A stretch of 64,000 bases of DNA from Spiractinospora alimapuensis (GTDB lineage Bacteria; Actinomycetota; Actinomycetes; Streptosporangiales; Streptosporangiaceae). Under the pieces are notes generated by a model. It was not told the DNA's origin. It worked only from the letters and a program-made list of their open reading frames with translations, and searched no databases. Each line of letters begins with the position of its first letter. Positions within the stretch are counted from its first letter, which is position 1. Positions 56,926-64,000 of this stretch are shown here, one piece after another. The stretch lies in contig NZ_CP072467.1 in NCBI RefSeq assembly GCF_018437505.1, positions 3,410,001-3,474,000 of the forward strand, read 5' to 3'. The position numbers and the translations under genes are program-made.

Positions 56926-57527
56926 GCGGCTACCCGATCCCGATGGTGGTCGAGCGCAATCCCAACGGGAGTCGCTCCTCGGACGTGTTCAGTCGGCTCC
57001 TGACCGAACGCATCGTGTTCCTCGGCACTCCCATCGACGACGACGTCGCTAACGTCGTCATGGCCCAGCTCCTCCACCTGGACTTCGAGAACAACGAGCG
57101 CGACATCCAGCTCTACATCAACTCCCCCGGTGGCAGCAGCACCGCGTTGACCGCGATCTACGACACGATGCGGTTCATCCGCGCCGACGTCGTCACCGTC
57201 TGCATGGGCCAGGCGGCCTCCGCCGCGGCGGTCCTGTTGGCGTCGGGCACACCGGGGAAGCGCATGGCGCTGCGTCACTCGCGCGTGGTGCTCCACCAGC
57301 CGTCCACCCAGGCCCGGGGGGATGCGGCCGACCTGGAGATCCAGGCGCAGGAGGTGATGAGGATCCGCGCCGAGATCGAGGGGATCCTCGCCAAGCACAC
57401 GGGCCAGACCGTGGAACGACTGCGCGAGGACACGGATCGGGAGCGGATCTTCACCGCGGAGGAGGCGCGGGAGTACGGGCTGGTCGACGACGTGATCCTC
57501 GAACGGCAACTGCCCAACGGCGGTTGA
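56922..57527 (+). CDS. clpP: ATP-dependent Clp protease proteolytic subunit (ClpP4-like)
   Basis: A 201-residue serine protease subunit, translationally coupled to the clpP before it (ATGA overlap). The catalytic Ser is in GQAASAAAVLLASG, where the residue after Ser is Ala instead of the usual Met; His is in RVVLHQPS and Asp in REDTDRERIF. The two subunits probably form a mixed barrel, as in other actinobacteria. Regulation is by the PopR-like protein encoded convergently. Confidence 0.94.
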   Translation: MSGYPIPMVVERNPNGSRSSDVFSRLLTERIVFLGTPIDDDVANVVMAQLLHLDFENNERDIQLYINSPGGSSTALTAIYDTMRFIRADVVTVCMGQAASAAAVLLASGTPGKRMALRHSRVVLHQPSTQARGDAADLEIQAQEVMRIRAEIEGILAKHTGQTVERLREDTDRERIFTAEEAREYGLVDDVILERQLPNGG

Positions 57528-57545
57528 CGGTCGGGTCCCGGCGCC

Positions 57546-57594
57546 GCCCGGTGCTCGCCTCCACACGGCCCGCCGTGGGGGGCGAGCGCCGGGC
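57546..57594. terminator. Bidirectional terminator between clpP and popR
   Basis: GCCCGGTGCTCGCC (57546-57559) and GGCGAGCGCCGGGC (57581-57594) pair over 14 positions with one mismatch and a 21-nt loop. It lies between the two convergent stop codons. Confidence 0.7.
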
Positions 57595-57978
57595 TCAGGC
57601 GGCGAGGAGCATCGCCGAGGAGCCGTCCTGGCGTGGGGCACGCATCGAGGGCAGCGTGGCGACGGGAGCGGCCGGACGCAGATCGGCGGTGAGGGTGCCG
57701 AGGAGCTCGTCCAGTCCCATCCCCAACGCACGGTTCACGGCCGCCAGGACCTCCGACGACGGTTCCTTGCGGCCCCGTTCGATCTCGGAGAGGTAGGGCA
57801 GCGACACCTGCGCGGCGTCGGCCACCTCTCGCAGCGTCTTGTCCTGCGCCTTCCGGGCCCGGCGCAGAGCCTGACCGATGAGGTCCCGAAGCAGCGGATC
57901 CTCCGGTCGGTTCTCCCGGCCCTCAGGGCCTGGCTCCGGCGGGCTCGGTGGGTGGACGTTCGCGGCGTGGTCGGTCAC
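57595..57978 (-). CDS. popR: ClgR/PopR-type XRE regulator with C-terminal Ala-Ala
   Basis: A 127-residue protein. The XRE helix-turn-helix covers about residues 33-95 ([40 protein letters not shown], in part), the form found in ClgR/PopR regulators. The C-terminus is flexible and ends SSAMLLAA. The last three residues, Leu-Ala-Ala, resemble the end of the ssrA tag, and PopR and ClgR are known to be degraded by ClpP through C-terminal Ala-Ala. It lies convergent to the two clpP genes, whose promoter holds the PopR boxes. The name popR rather than clgR follows from that context. Confidence 0.85.
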   Translation of the reverse strand: MTDHAANVHPPSPPEPGPEGRENRPEDPLLRDLIGQALRRARKAQDKTLREVADAAQVSLPYLSEIERGRKEPSSEVLAAVNRALGMGLDELLGTLTADLRPAAPVATLPSMRAPRQDGSSAMLLAA

Positions 57979-58081
57979 GACGCCTCCTGGTTGGGCGAAC
58001 GGACGGTTGTCGACCAGCGTATTCGGGCAACGGCGTCCGAACCATGGGACGGGGCGTATTCCGCGTACGGCGTATCGGAGG

Positions 58082-58801
58082 CTACTCGCCCGAGATCATC
58101 TGTGTCCGCAACGCATAGATCGCCGCTTCCATCCTGGAGTGGACGTGCAGTTTCTCCAGGATGTTTCGGACATGATTCTTCACGGTGTTCTCGGTGATAA
58201 AGAGCGTCCGACCGATTTCCCGATTTCCGAGCCCCCGCGCGACGAGCTTGAGGACCTCGCGCTCGCGCGCGGTGAGCTCCGCCATCGGGAGGTCACGTGT
58301 CTGCGGCTTCTGGCGAGCGAGTTCGGTGAATTCCGAAAGAAGCTTCGTCGCCATCGACGGCGTGATGAAGGACTGCCCCTCGAACGTGGCGCGCACGGCC
58401 TCGGGCAACTGCTCCACCGAGTTGTCCTTCAACAGGTACCCAGTAGCGCCCGCCTTGATCGCCTGGAACAGGTCGGCCTCTTCGTCGCTGATGGTCAGTA
58501 TGACGATATTGGTGCTGGGCACAGCCGCCTTGATGCCGGAACACGCGTCGATGCCGCTGGCCTTGGGCATGCGAATGTCCATGAGCACCACGTCGGGGAT
58601 GAGCTCCTCCGCCTGGCGCACGGCTTCGGCACCGTCCGCGGCCTCCCCAACGACGGCGATGTCCGTGCAGGGTTCCAGGACAGCGATGAGACCACGACGG
58701 AACAGGGCGTGATCGTCGACCAACAGCACCCGAATCGGTTCGGTTGGTCGCCCGGCCAACGCGGATTCCGTGGCGGCTGATATGGGGGAAGACCCGCTCA
58801 C
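58082..58801 (-). CDS. NarL/LuxR-type response regulator
   Basis: A 239-residue response regulator with a normal receiver domain: [14 protein letters not shown], phospho-acceptor Asp in [13 protein letters not shown], Lys in [10 protein letters not shown]. The LuxR helix-turn-helix is [22 protein letters not shown] with [16 protein letters not shown]. No histidine kinase is adjacent. GTG 58801 has GAGGAAGG upstream. Between it and the divergent coiled-coil gene lie about 340 bp. It may serve with an unlinked kinase. Confidence 0.93.
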   Translation of the reverse strand: MSGSSPISAATESALAGRPTEPIRVLLVDDHALFRRGLIAVLEPCTDIAVVGEAADGAEAVRQAEELIPDVVLMDIRMPKASGIDACSGIKAAVPSTNIVILTISDEEADLFQAIKAGATGYLLKDNSVEQLPEAVRATFEGQSFITPSMATKLLSEFTELARQKPQTRDLPMAELTAREREVLKLVARGLGNREIGRTLFITENTVKNHVRNILEKLHVHSRMEAAIYALRTQMISGE

Positions 58802-59137
58802 GACCGTGATTCCTTCCTCGGAAGATCCCTATCACCTTATGTGGTGCCCGTCCTTTGTGTCGCCATTCCGGAAAAACCGGGGCGCGACCGCGGAGCCCGC
58901 GCCGGCGTACATCTCGACGTGAACGCCCCTGGAGGCTGTTTCCACAGGAAGGTGAATATTTCTGGTCATTGGCGGACGCTCGGCCTACCCTTGACAGTGC
59001 TGGTGCCCTTCACGGTGCCGGCGGCGGTGATAGCGACCAGGGCAGTACAACCCACGAACAGTGTTGACCCCGAACAATGGTGACCTCGGAAAGCGTGTCG
59101 GTCCTACGAACGAACGCACTGTTGGGGGTGGAGCCGG
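58802..59137. other. Intergenic region of about 340 bp
   Basis: Between the divergent response regulator and coiled-coil genes. TTGACA at 58991-58996 and TTGACC at 59063-59068 look like -35 elements, but no matching -10 is clear. No gene or repeat is supported. Confidence 0.45.
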
Positions 59138-60508
59138 GTGGAAGTCGTCACCATGGCGGCACTCATCACGTTGGCGATCCTTTCGACATGGTACGGCTTC
59201 GATCGGCGAGCCCGTCGGCGCGCGCTGTCCCAGCGTTTCCGGCACACGACCCACCGGCTCGATGAACTGACCGTCCCCCTGGCGAGCCTCGTCGACAACC
59301 TCGACCGGCAGATCGAACTCGTCCGCGGAGCCTACGCCGAGGACGAGCTCCCCCGCGTTCTCGGCGGCAGCATCGAGACGTTGCGCTCGGGAACGTCGCT
59401 CCTGCTCCGCCAGTCCGACCTCACCACCGACCGGGAGAGCCTCCTGCGGGCACGCGACCTCGACGGTGTGTCCGAGACGATCCACTCCTGGCAGGACCTG
59501 GAGGCCAGTGTGCGCCGGGTGCTCCCGGCGTTGCGCGCCGAAGAGGAACGCCTCACCCAGGCGATCGCCCGCAGCCTGGACGTCGCCGACCACTTGCACG
59601 AGATCTCCTCCCTGACCGTCGACCTCCGCTCCCGGATCGACTCCGCCGCAGAGCAGGGCTTCGTCACCACGGCCGCGACAGCCGTCCTGGATGGGGCCCC
59701 GGGCCGTGTCACCCAGGTGAGACACCTCATCGCCCACCGGCAGATCCTCGCGGCACAGGACGCGCTCGACGGACTCGTCGCCGACCTGACCACCGCCATC
59801 GACGACGTCCTCCGCCTCCCGCGCAGGCGGCAACACCTGGCGACGCGCGTGGACACCCAGACCCGTGACCTACGCGAACTGGACGAGCTCACCGGACAGG
59901 CGGCGGTCGCCCAGGCGGAACTGACCACCCACTTCGCCGCCACCCTCTCGGTCGACCTCGCGTCGAGCCGGGCCCTGGCCGACGAGCACGCCACCCGCGC
60001 GGCGCGACAGCTCGAGCGCGCCCGGCACCGACTCGCCGAGGGCGACCTGGACGACGCCGAGCGTCTGGCCGACGCGGCCGACGTCTCCCACGACGCCGCC
60101 CGCACCCAACTCCAGCACCCGACGCGCCGCCTCGCCGCCGTACGGGACCTGCGCGACCGGCTCCCGGAACGAAGGACACGACTGTACGAACAGACGGTGG
60201 AACTGGAGAAACACGCCGAGCGGGAGACCGTCACCGCGTCGTTCACGGCTGTCGCACGGGAGATCCGGGTACAGCTCGACCGGGTCGACCTCGCCTCGGA
60301 GTACCCCGACTGGTTGGAGTGCGACCGCCGCATCGACGAGATCGAGACCCTGATCGACAGGACCGACGCTGGTGTTCGGCACTGCCTGACCGCCATCGGC
60401 CAACTTCGCGGTGAGGCACGCAGCCTCACCCGTCGCCTCCGTGAGGAACGATCGGCCCGATACGAGGCCGAGGGCATCCGACGCTGGCGCTCCGAGCCGG
60501 CGTTCTAG
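59138..60508 (+). CDS. Membrane-anchored coiled-coil protein, unknown function
   Basis: A 456-residue protein. One N-terminal helix (MAALITLAILSTWYGF) is followed by a basic stretch and then almost entirely helical sequence with long Arg/Glu/Leu-rich heptad stretches and few Gly/Pro breaks. The layout (single anchor, long extended coiled coil facing the cytosol) recalls septation or scaffold proteins such as EzrA, but I see no sequence motif that proves relationship. GTG 59138 follows GGTGGAG. It stands alone, with a lipoprotein gene convergent. Confidence 0.8.
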   Translation: MEVVTMAALITLAILSTWYGFDRRARRRALSQRFRHTTHRLDELTVPLASLVDNLDRQIELVRGAYAEDELPRVLGGSIETLRSGTSLLLRQSDLTTDRESLLRARDLDGVSETIHSWQDLEASVRRVLPALRAEEERLTQAIARSLDVADHLHEISSLTVDLRSRIDSAAEQGFVTTAATAVLDGAPGRVTQVRHLIAHRQILAAQDALDGLVADLTTAIDDVLRLPRRRQHLATRVDTQTRDLRELDELTGQAAVAQAELTTHFAATLSVDLASSRALADEHATRAARQLERARHRLAEGDLDDAERLADAADVSHDAARTQLQHPTRRLAAVRDLRDRLPERRTRLYEQTVELEKHAERETVTASFTAVAREIRVQLDRVDLASEYPDWLECDRRIDEIETLIDRTDAGVRHCLTAIGQLRGEARSLTRRLREERSARYEAEGIRRWRSEPAF

Positions 60509-60521
60509 CCACGGGCGGGGA

Positions 60522-60908
60522 CTACTCCCCGCACTCCTCTTCGCCCAGCTCGATCATGTCGTCGAGCGGAACCTTGGGGGAGAGCGCCATCCCCTCGTCC
60601 CCGTCCTCCTCGCTGTCGCCCTCCGCCTGGCCGGTGTCGAGCCAGATGGGGTCGGGCGCGGCGTAGGAGTCCGACTCGACCGCGGCCTCGTTCACGGCGT
60701 ACTGTTCGCCGGACCGCGCCCGGAAGAACACCGCGCCGTCGTCACAGTGCAGCGAGCCTTCCTCCACGGAGAAGGGCCAGTCGAGCCCGTCGTCCTCGAA
60801 CGCCGCGCGAGTCACGGACGCGCCTCCGTCCCCGCCTTCGCCGCACGCCGTTGCCAGTGCCGCCAGCACCGCGACGGAGGCACCCACCGTGACTCGCTTG
60901 ATCTGCAC
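60522..60908 (-). CDS. DUF2511-type lipoprotein
   Basis: A 128-residue lipoprotein. The signal peptide ends in the lipobox LATAC, with Cys as the lipidated residue. The mature part resembles DUF2511: WPFSVEEGSLHCDDGAVFFRARSGEQYAVNEAA, a WPF/LxC/TYAVN-like arrangement. The C-terminal half is very acidic (EGDSEEDGDEG). DUF2511 proteins in Enterobacteria (YebY) are copper-linked; I would not carry that over here. GTG 60908 has GGGAG upstream and puts the lipobox at the usual place. Confidence 0.82.
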   Translation of the reverse strand: MQIKRVTVGASVAVLAALATACGEGGDGGASVTRAAFEDDGLDWPFSVEEGSLHCDDGAVFFRARSGEQYAVNEAAVESDSYAAPDPIWLDTGQAEGDSEEDGDEGMALSPKVPLDDMIELGEEECGE

Positions 60909-61066
60909 GGGCTCTACTCCCAGGGGATCGTGGAACTGAGAAGCCGACACCGCCGGGATCGTCAGGGGAGTGTCGGAACACCATTGACCCTAACCACACC
61001 GTGCGGCGGCGCCAACCACGGTGGGCGATGTCCCGTCGGCGCACACGGGCCGCGTTCCTGGTGGGG

Positions 61067-61101
61067 TGTCCAGTCGTCCCGTTTCGCCATAAGATTCCCC
61101 C
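61067..61101 (+). promoter_or_regulatory. Leaderless promoter of the three-gene membrane-protein unit
   Basis: TAAGAT at 61090-61095 is a -10 element with six bases to the GTG start at 61102. TGTCCA at 61067-61072 is a possible weak -35 with 17-bp spacing. No Shine-Dalgarno sequence is present. Confidence 0.45.
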
Positions 61102-61725
61102 GTGGCTCACCATCAATCGGAGCAGCGAATACAGCGAGGCGGCTGGCTCCCCGGCAACCGTCTCGTTCGCGCTTTGATCGTGGGGCTCTTCGTTCTGTGC
61201 GTGATCCTGCTCGCCGTCCCTCTCGGATTGAACGGCGGCTTCGCCACCGCCGAACCGGCACCGGCCGCGGTCGAGACCGAGGAGACGGTGCGCACCGACC
61301 TCTTCGACATATCGCTGGAGAGCGCCGAGCTCGCCCAGGGGGACCTGGGGCACGTACTGCGCCTCAACGCGGAGTTGACCTCGCACCTGACGGAACCGGA
61401 GAGCGCACGGAGCTTCGTCCGGTTCCTCGAGCCGGTCGTCGAACCGGGAGGGACCGAGGTGGAGAGCTTCGACACTCTCTACTTCGACCGCCGCCCCGAG
61501 GAATCGGTCTCCTACGTGCAGCCGAAGTCCAGCGAGTCGATCGCCGCCCAGTGGAACCTGCCGGAGGAGCTGGGCGCGTTCGGCGACGCCGAGGCCGACT
61601 ACGTACGCGTGCGGATTCTCGTTCCGGAGTACGCTTCCGGGTTCACCGACCAGACGGAACAGTGGCGACCGACCCTGTCCGACGACGTCGCGGCCGAGAT
61701 CCTCGTTCCGCTCGAGGGAGGGTGA
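61102..61725 (+). CDS. Membrane-anchored protein, unknown function (first of three)
   Basis: A 207-residue protein. A basic N-terminus is followed by one helix (ALIVGLFVLCVILLAVPLGL) and an extracellular beta-rich domain with an Asp/Glu-rich surface. The fold pattern (ISLESAELAQGDLGHVLRLNAELTSHL, FVRFLEPVVEPG) recalls DUF4352-type immunoglobulin-like domains. The start GTG 61102 appears leaderless. Two further genes of similar plan follow at 4 and 14 bp. I do not know the function. Confidence 0.82.
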   Translation: MAHHQSEQRIQRGGWLPGNRLVRALIVGLFVLCVILLAVPLGLNGGFATAEPAPAAVETEETVRTDLFDISLESAELAQGDLGHVLRLNAELTSHLTEPESARSFVRFLEPVVEPGGTEVESFDTLYFDRRPEESVSYVQPKSSESIAAQWNLPEELGAFGDAEADYVRVRILVPEYASGFTDQTEQWRPTLSDDVAAEILVPLEGG

Positions 61726-61729
61726 GCCG

Positions 61730-62458
61730 ATGGCCGGTAAGGGACCGCTTCGCCATGCGCCGACCGTCCTGCTCTGCGCGGGGCTGCTCGCGCTGATCGG
61801 CGTCGCACAACACCTCGAGATCTCCTTCACGGACCGGACCGCGCCGATCGCGACCTCCGGTTCTCCCGAGGAACCCGTCGACACCGGCACCTTCACACTC
61901 ACCGTGGACGACGTGCGGCTGGCCGCCGCCGTCGCCGACGCGTCCGACCTCCCGGAGGAGACCGACGCCGACGCCGGCGTGGACCCGGGCACGGACCCGG
62001 ACGGTGACGGGGAAGACGGTGCCGTCGACGACGGACTCGACCCGGCGGCTCTCGACGACGACGGGGCCGGTCTTCTCGGCGACGGTGGCGCCCCCCTCGA
62101 GGCGGAGGGCCTGTGGGTCGTCGTCGACCTCACCGTGACCGCCACCGACCGCGGCCTGACCGTGGACACACCGGCCCTTCTGGACGTCGCCGACGGTCTG
62201 AGCTATGGCAGTGTCGGCCTCGACTACACGATGGAGAACTACCAGATCTCCCCGGGAATCCCGGCGTCGGGCTCCCTGGCGTTCGAGGTCCCCCAGGAGC
62301 GACTCGAGGATCCCACGCTTCGGTTCGTCGCCGGCGGGATCGACAGTCGCCTGGCCGGTGAGGCCAAGGTCGACCTCGGGCTGGAGGAGTCCGACCTCGA
62401 CGCGATGACGAACGATCCGGTGGAGGTCGCCCCGATCTCCGCCCCGGCGACCAGCTAG
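61730..62458 (+). CDS. Membrane-anchored protein, DUF4352-like (second of three)
   Basis: A 242-residue protein. A signal-anchor (VLLCAGLLALIGVAQHL) is followed by an extracellular domain: GTFTLTVDDVRLAAAV and EGLWVVVDLTVTATDRGLTVD have the strand pattern of DUF4352-like domains. Between them is an Asp/Gly-rich insert of about 45 residues (DADAGVDPGTDPDGDGED), perhaps calcium-binding. ATG 61730 lies 4 bp after the previous stop. Confidence 0.82.
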   Translation: MAGKGPLRHAPTVLLCAGLLALIGVAQHLEISFTDRTAPIATSGSPEEPVDTGTFTLTVDDVRLAAAVADASDLPEETDADAGVDPGTDPDGDGEDGAVDDGLDPAALDDDGAGLLGDGGAPLEAEGLWVVVDLTVTATDRGLTVDTPALLDVADGLSYGSVGLDYTMENYQISPGIPASGSLAFEVPQERLEDPTLRFVAGGIDSRLAGEAKVDLGLEESDLDAMTNDPVEVAPISAPATS

Positions 62459-62472
62459 GGAGGAGGTCCACC

Positions 62473-63195
62473 GTGCGGCACCCCGTATCGCCACCGGTCC
62501 CGAGCACACCACCACCGGCACCGATCCCCGGAGGGTCCCGACGCCGCCCCTGGTGGCGCCGGGGGCAGGTTCCTTACATCCTCGCCCTGGTCGTCCTGCT
62601 CCCGGTGACCGCCGGGGTCCCGTGGTGGCTGGAGCGGGAGAGCGCCCGGGAGTCGGGCAGTATGCCCGCGCCCCCCGTGGAGATCCCGACCGGTGCCGCG
62701 GAGTTCTCCGACGTCCATTGGGAGTTCCGCGGCGCGGCGGTGGGAGCGGTGGACGAATCGTCGACCATCCCCCCGCCCGAGGGGACCGAGCTGGTGGACG
62801 CGGTCTTCACCGCCACTCCGCTCACGGAGAACGGGGCCAACCTGCTCGCACAGAAGTGCGACATCCGCGCTGAGGATGACGCCGGCCGCGAGTGGCGGAC
62901 GAGCGCGGCCGGTGGACTTCGCGACGCCTTGGACGACACCATCGAGCCCGGACGGTGCGTCGACGACGACTTCGAACCGCTCGCCGTGGACGAGGAGCAC
63001 GTCGTGGTGGCGACCTACGAGATCCCCGAGGACGCCGTGGACTCCCTCAGCTTCGTGCTCACGATGGACCGCACCTACTTCGAGCCCAGTGACGTGGATC
63101 TCGAGGAGTTCGCCTTGGAACTCGAGTGGGACCCCGACGATCTTCCGGAGCCTCCGTACCCGCAGGCGGTCCGCTTCCGCGAACCCGTTCTCTAG
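62473..63195 (+). CDS. Membrane-anchored protein, unknown function (third of three)
   Basis: A 240-residue protein. The N-terminal 30 residues are Pro-rich and basic, followed by one helix (VPYILALVVLLPVTAGVPWWL) and an acidic extracellular part of about 180 residues with a beta-sandwich-like pattern (FSDVHWEFRGAAVG, TELVDAVFTATPLTENG, HVVVATYEIPEDAVDSLSFVLTM). Cys residues at about 137 and 164 could form a disulfide. GTG 62473 lies 14 bp after the previous gene. It closes the three-gene unit; the next gene is convergent. Confidence 0.82.
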   Translation: MRHPVSPPVPSTPPPAPIPGGSRRRPWWRRGQVPYILALVVLLPVTAGVPWWLERESARESGSMPAPPVEIPTGAAEFSDVHWEFRGAAVGAVDESSTIPPPEGTELVDAVFTATPLTENGANLLAQKCDIRAEDDAGREWRTSAAGGLRDALDDTIEPGRCVDDDFEPLAVDEEHVVVATYEIPEDAVDSLSFVLTMDRTYFEPSDVDLEEFALELEWDPDDLPEPPYPQAVRFREPVL

Positions 63196-63230
63196 TCACC
63201 GCACCAGCGGCACCACGGGCGTCGCGTCCG

Positions 63231-64000
63231 TCATCCCGCTTCGTCCACGACGTTCGCCCGTGCCCGTCGCCCCGAGGTCCGACGGCCCAGACGGCGCAGG
63301 GTGAGTTCGAACGCGGCCGCGAGGAGGCAGATCCGCAGCAGCTCGTGCAGTCCGTCCACGGCGAAGCTGACGGAGTTCAACCACTGCCACCACCAGCCGT
63401 GGAAGTCGTTGGCACCCACGACCACGTAGACCGCGCGCTCCAACCAGCCGAATCCGAGTTCCAACAGCATGTAGTAGAGGCAGAACGACAGGTAGAAGAC
63501 CGGGCTCACGCTGAGGATGAGGCGGAACGCGTTCAGGAACGGCCAGTACTTGTCGTTGAGGTTCTGGCGCGCGCCGTGGGTCATCAGGTCGATCAGCCGC
63601 GGGAAACGGCCGCGCAGGGTCACCGCCGCCTCGTGCACGCGTCGCGCGCGTCCTTGGAAGAGGGCCTCGGCGCTGTCGATGTGCTTGGCGCCGAAGGCGA
63701 CGGCGGCGATGGTCAGCCACAGGAGCGGCTCGAACAGGCCGTCCTTGACCAGGCCCCATCCGGTGGCGAGGAAACCGAACGCGACGGTGAAGAAGTTCAG
63801 CAACGGCAGGGAGACGAGGTCACCGAGCCAGGTCAGGAAGTCCGCACCGACCTGGCGTGTCTCGATCCACACCGCGCGCGAGCTCGTCCACGCGGTGACG
63901 TCGCGGAGCACGGCCTGCACCGTGTAGATCGCGAAGAAGACCCATCCCGCCTCCAGGATCGCGGTCACGACGCCCAGGAGCGGATTGTTGGACTTGCGGT
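63231..64000 (-). CDS. Membrane protein, partial at the window end
   Basis: At least 245 residues with five or six hydrophobic segments (WVFFAIYTVQAVL, LLNFFTVAFGFLATGWGL, LLWLTIAAVAFGA, RLILSVSPVFYLSFCLYYMLLELGFGWL, CLLAAAFELTL). The frame stays open without a stop to base 64000, so the N-terminus is probably outside the window; GTG 63968 is the first start seen inside. I do not recognise the family. It converges on the three-gene membrane-protein unit with a 35-bp gap and could belong functionally to it, but that is only position. Confidence 0.75.
   Translation of the reverse strand, partial: RKSNNPLLGVVTAILEAGWVFFAIYTVQAVLRDVTAWTSSRAVWIETRQVGADFLTWLGDLVSLPLLNFFTVAFGFLATGWGLVKDGLFEPLLWLTIAAVAFGAKHIDSAEALFQGRARRVHEAAVTLRGRFPRLIDLMTHGARQNLNDKYWPFLNAFRLILSVSPVFYLSFCLYYMLLELGFGWLERAVYVVVGANDFHGWWWQWLNSVSFAVDGLHELLRICLLAAAFELTLRRLGRRTSGRRARANVVDEAG

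Noticed and set aside
1-64000. CRISPR array, prophage or integrative element
   Set aside because: I found no regularly spaced repeats, integrase, transposase or phage structural gene, and the single tRNA gene has no adjacent integrase or repeated 3' end.

Overview
The window is high-GC actinobacterial DNA. It has many GTG starts, leaderless promoters, PASTA-less serine/threonine kinases, NarL-type two-component genes, a tRNA-Arg(ACG) without encoded CCA, and a ClpP pair with a PopR/ClgR-type regulator. The gene style (acidic secreted proteins, kinases with an extracellular sensor tail, MmyB-type regulators beside SDR genes) suggests Nocardiopsaceae (Nocardiopsis or Streptomonospora). That placement is inference from content. 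I see no ribosomal RNA, CRISPR array, prophage, transposase or replication origin.

Layout. 0-7 kb: aldo/keto reductase, NAD(P)-binding reductase, two translationally coupled membrane kinases, a CynX/NimT-type MFS exporter. 8-13 kb: a large fusion of an endonuclease Q-like PHP nuclease to a UvrD helicase, then an MmyB-type regulator divergent from an SDR gene. 13-23 kb: MacB-type ABC transporter, a broken flavoprotein gene, hemolysin III protein, a histidine kinase and response regulator separated by a TetR/VOC pair, an NCS2 nucleobase permease. 23-33 kb: methyltransferases, PrsW protease, an orphan antitoxin with a truncated Doc toxin, NlpC/P60 hydrolase, HMG-CoA lyase-like enzyme with a divergent MHS-family transporter, an LCP cell-wall ligase and two acidic secreted proteins.

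33-42.4 kb is the most distinctive block. It holds an amidase, a D-2-hydroxyacid dehydrogenase, a DUF3830 protein, two Asp/Glu-racemase (maleate isomerase/EutA)-like enzymes, an FCD-GntR regulator, a succinate-semialdehyde-type dehydrogenase and a class III aminotransferase. Two copies of the same palindrome, core ATTGTCAACAAT, overlap the -10 regions in front of the two outward-facing units. This marks one GntR-type regulon, probably for catabolism of an unidentified nitrogenous or dicarboxylic compound that ends in succinate or aspartate metabolism.

42.5-54 kb: tRNA-Arg, a small zincin, a MerR-controlled DUF6506 gene, an atypical response regulator without its phospho-acceptor Asp, divergent from an oxidase-permease-acetamidase operon, a TetR/hydrolase pair around a 36-bp operator, and a copper-type locus with a CsoR-like operator. 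54-64 kb: aconitase, clpP-clpP-popR with tandem PopR boxes, a NarL regulator, a long coiled-coil membrane protein, a DUF2511 lipoprotein, three membrane-anchored proteins in a row, and a membrane protein that runs off the window end.
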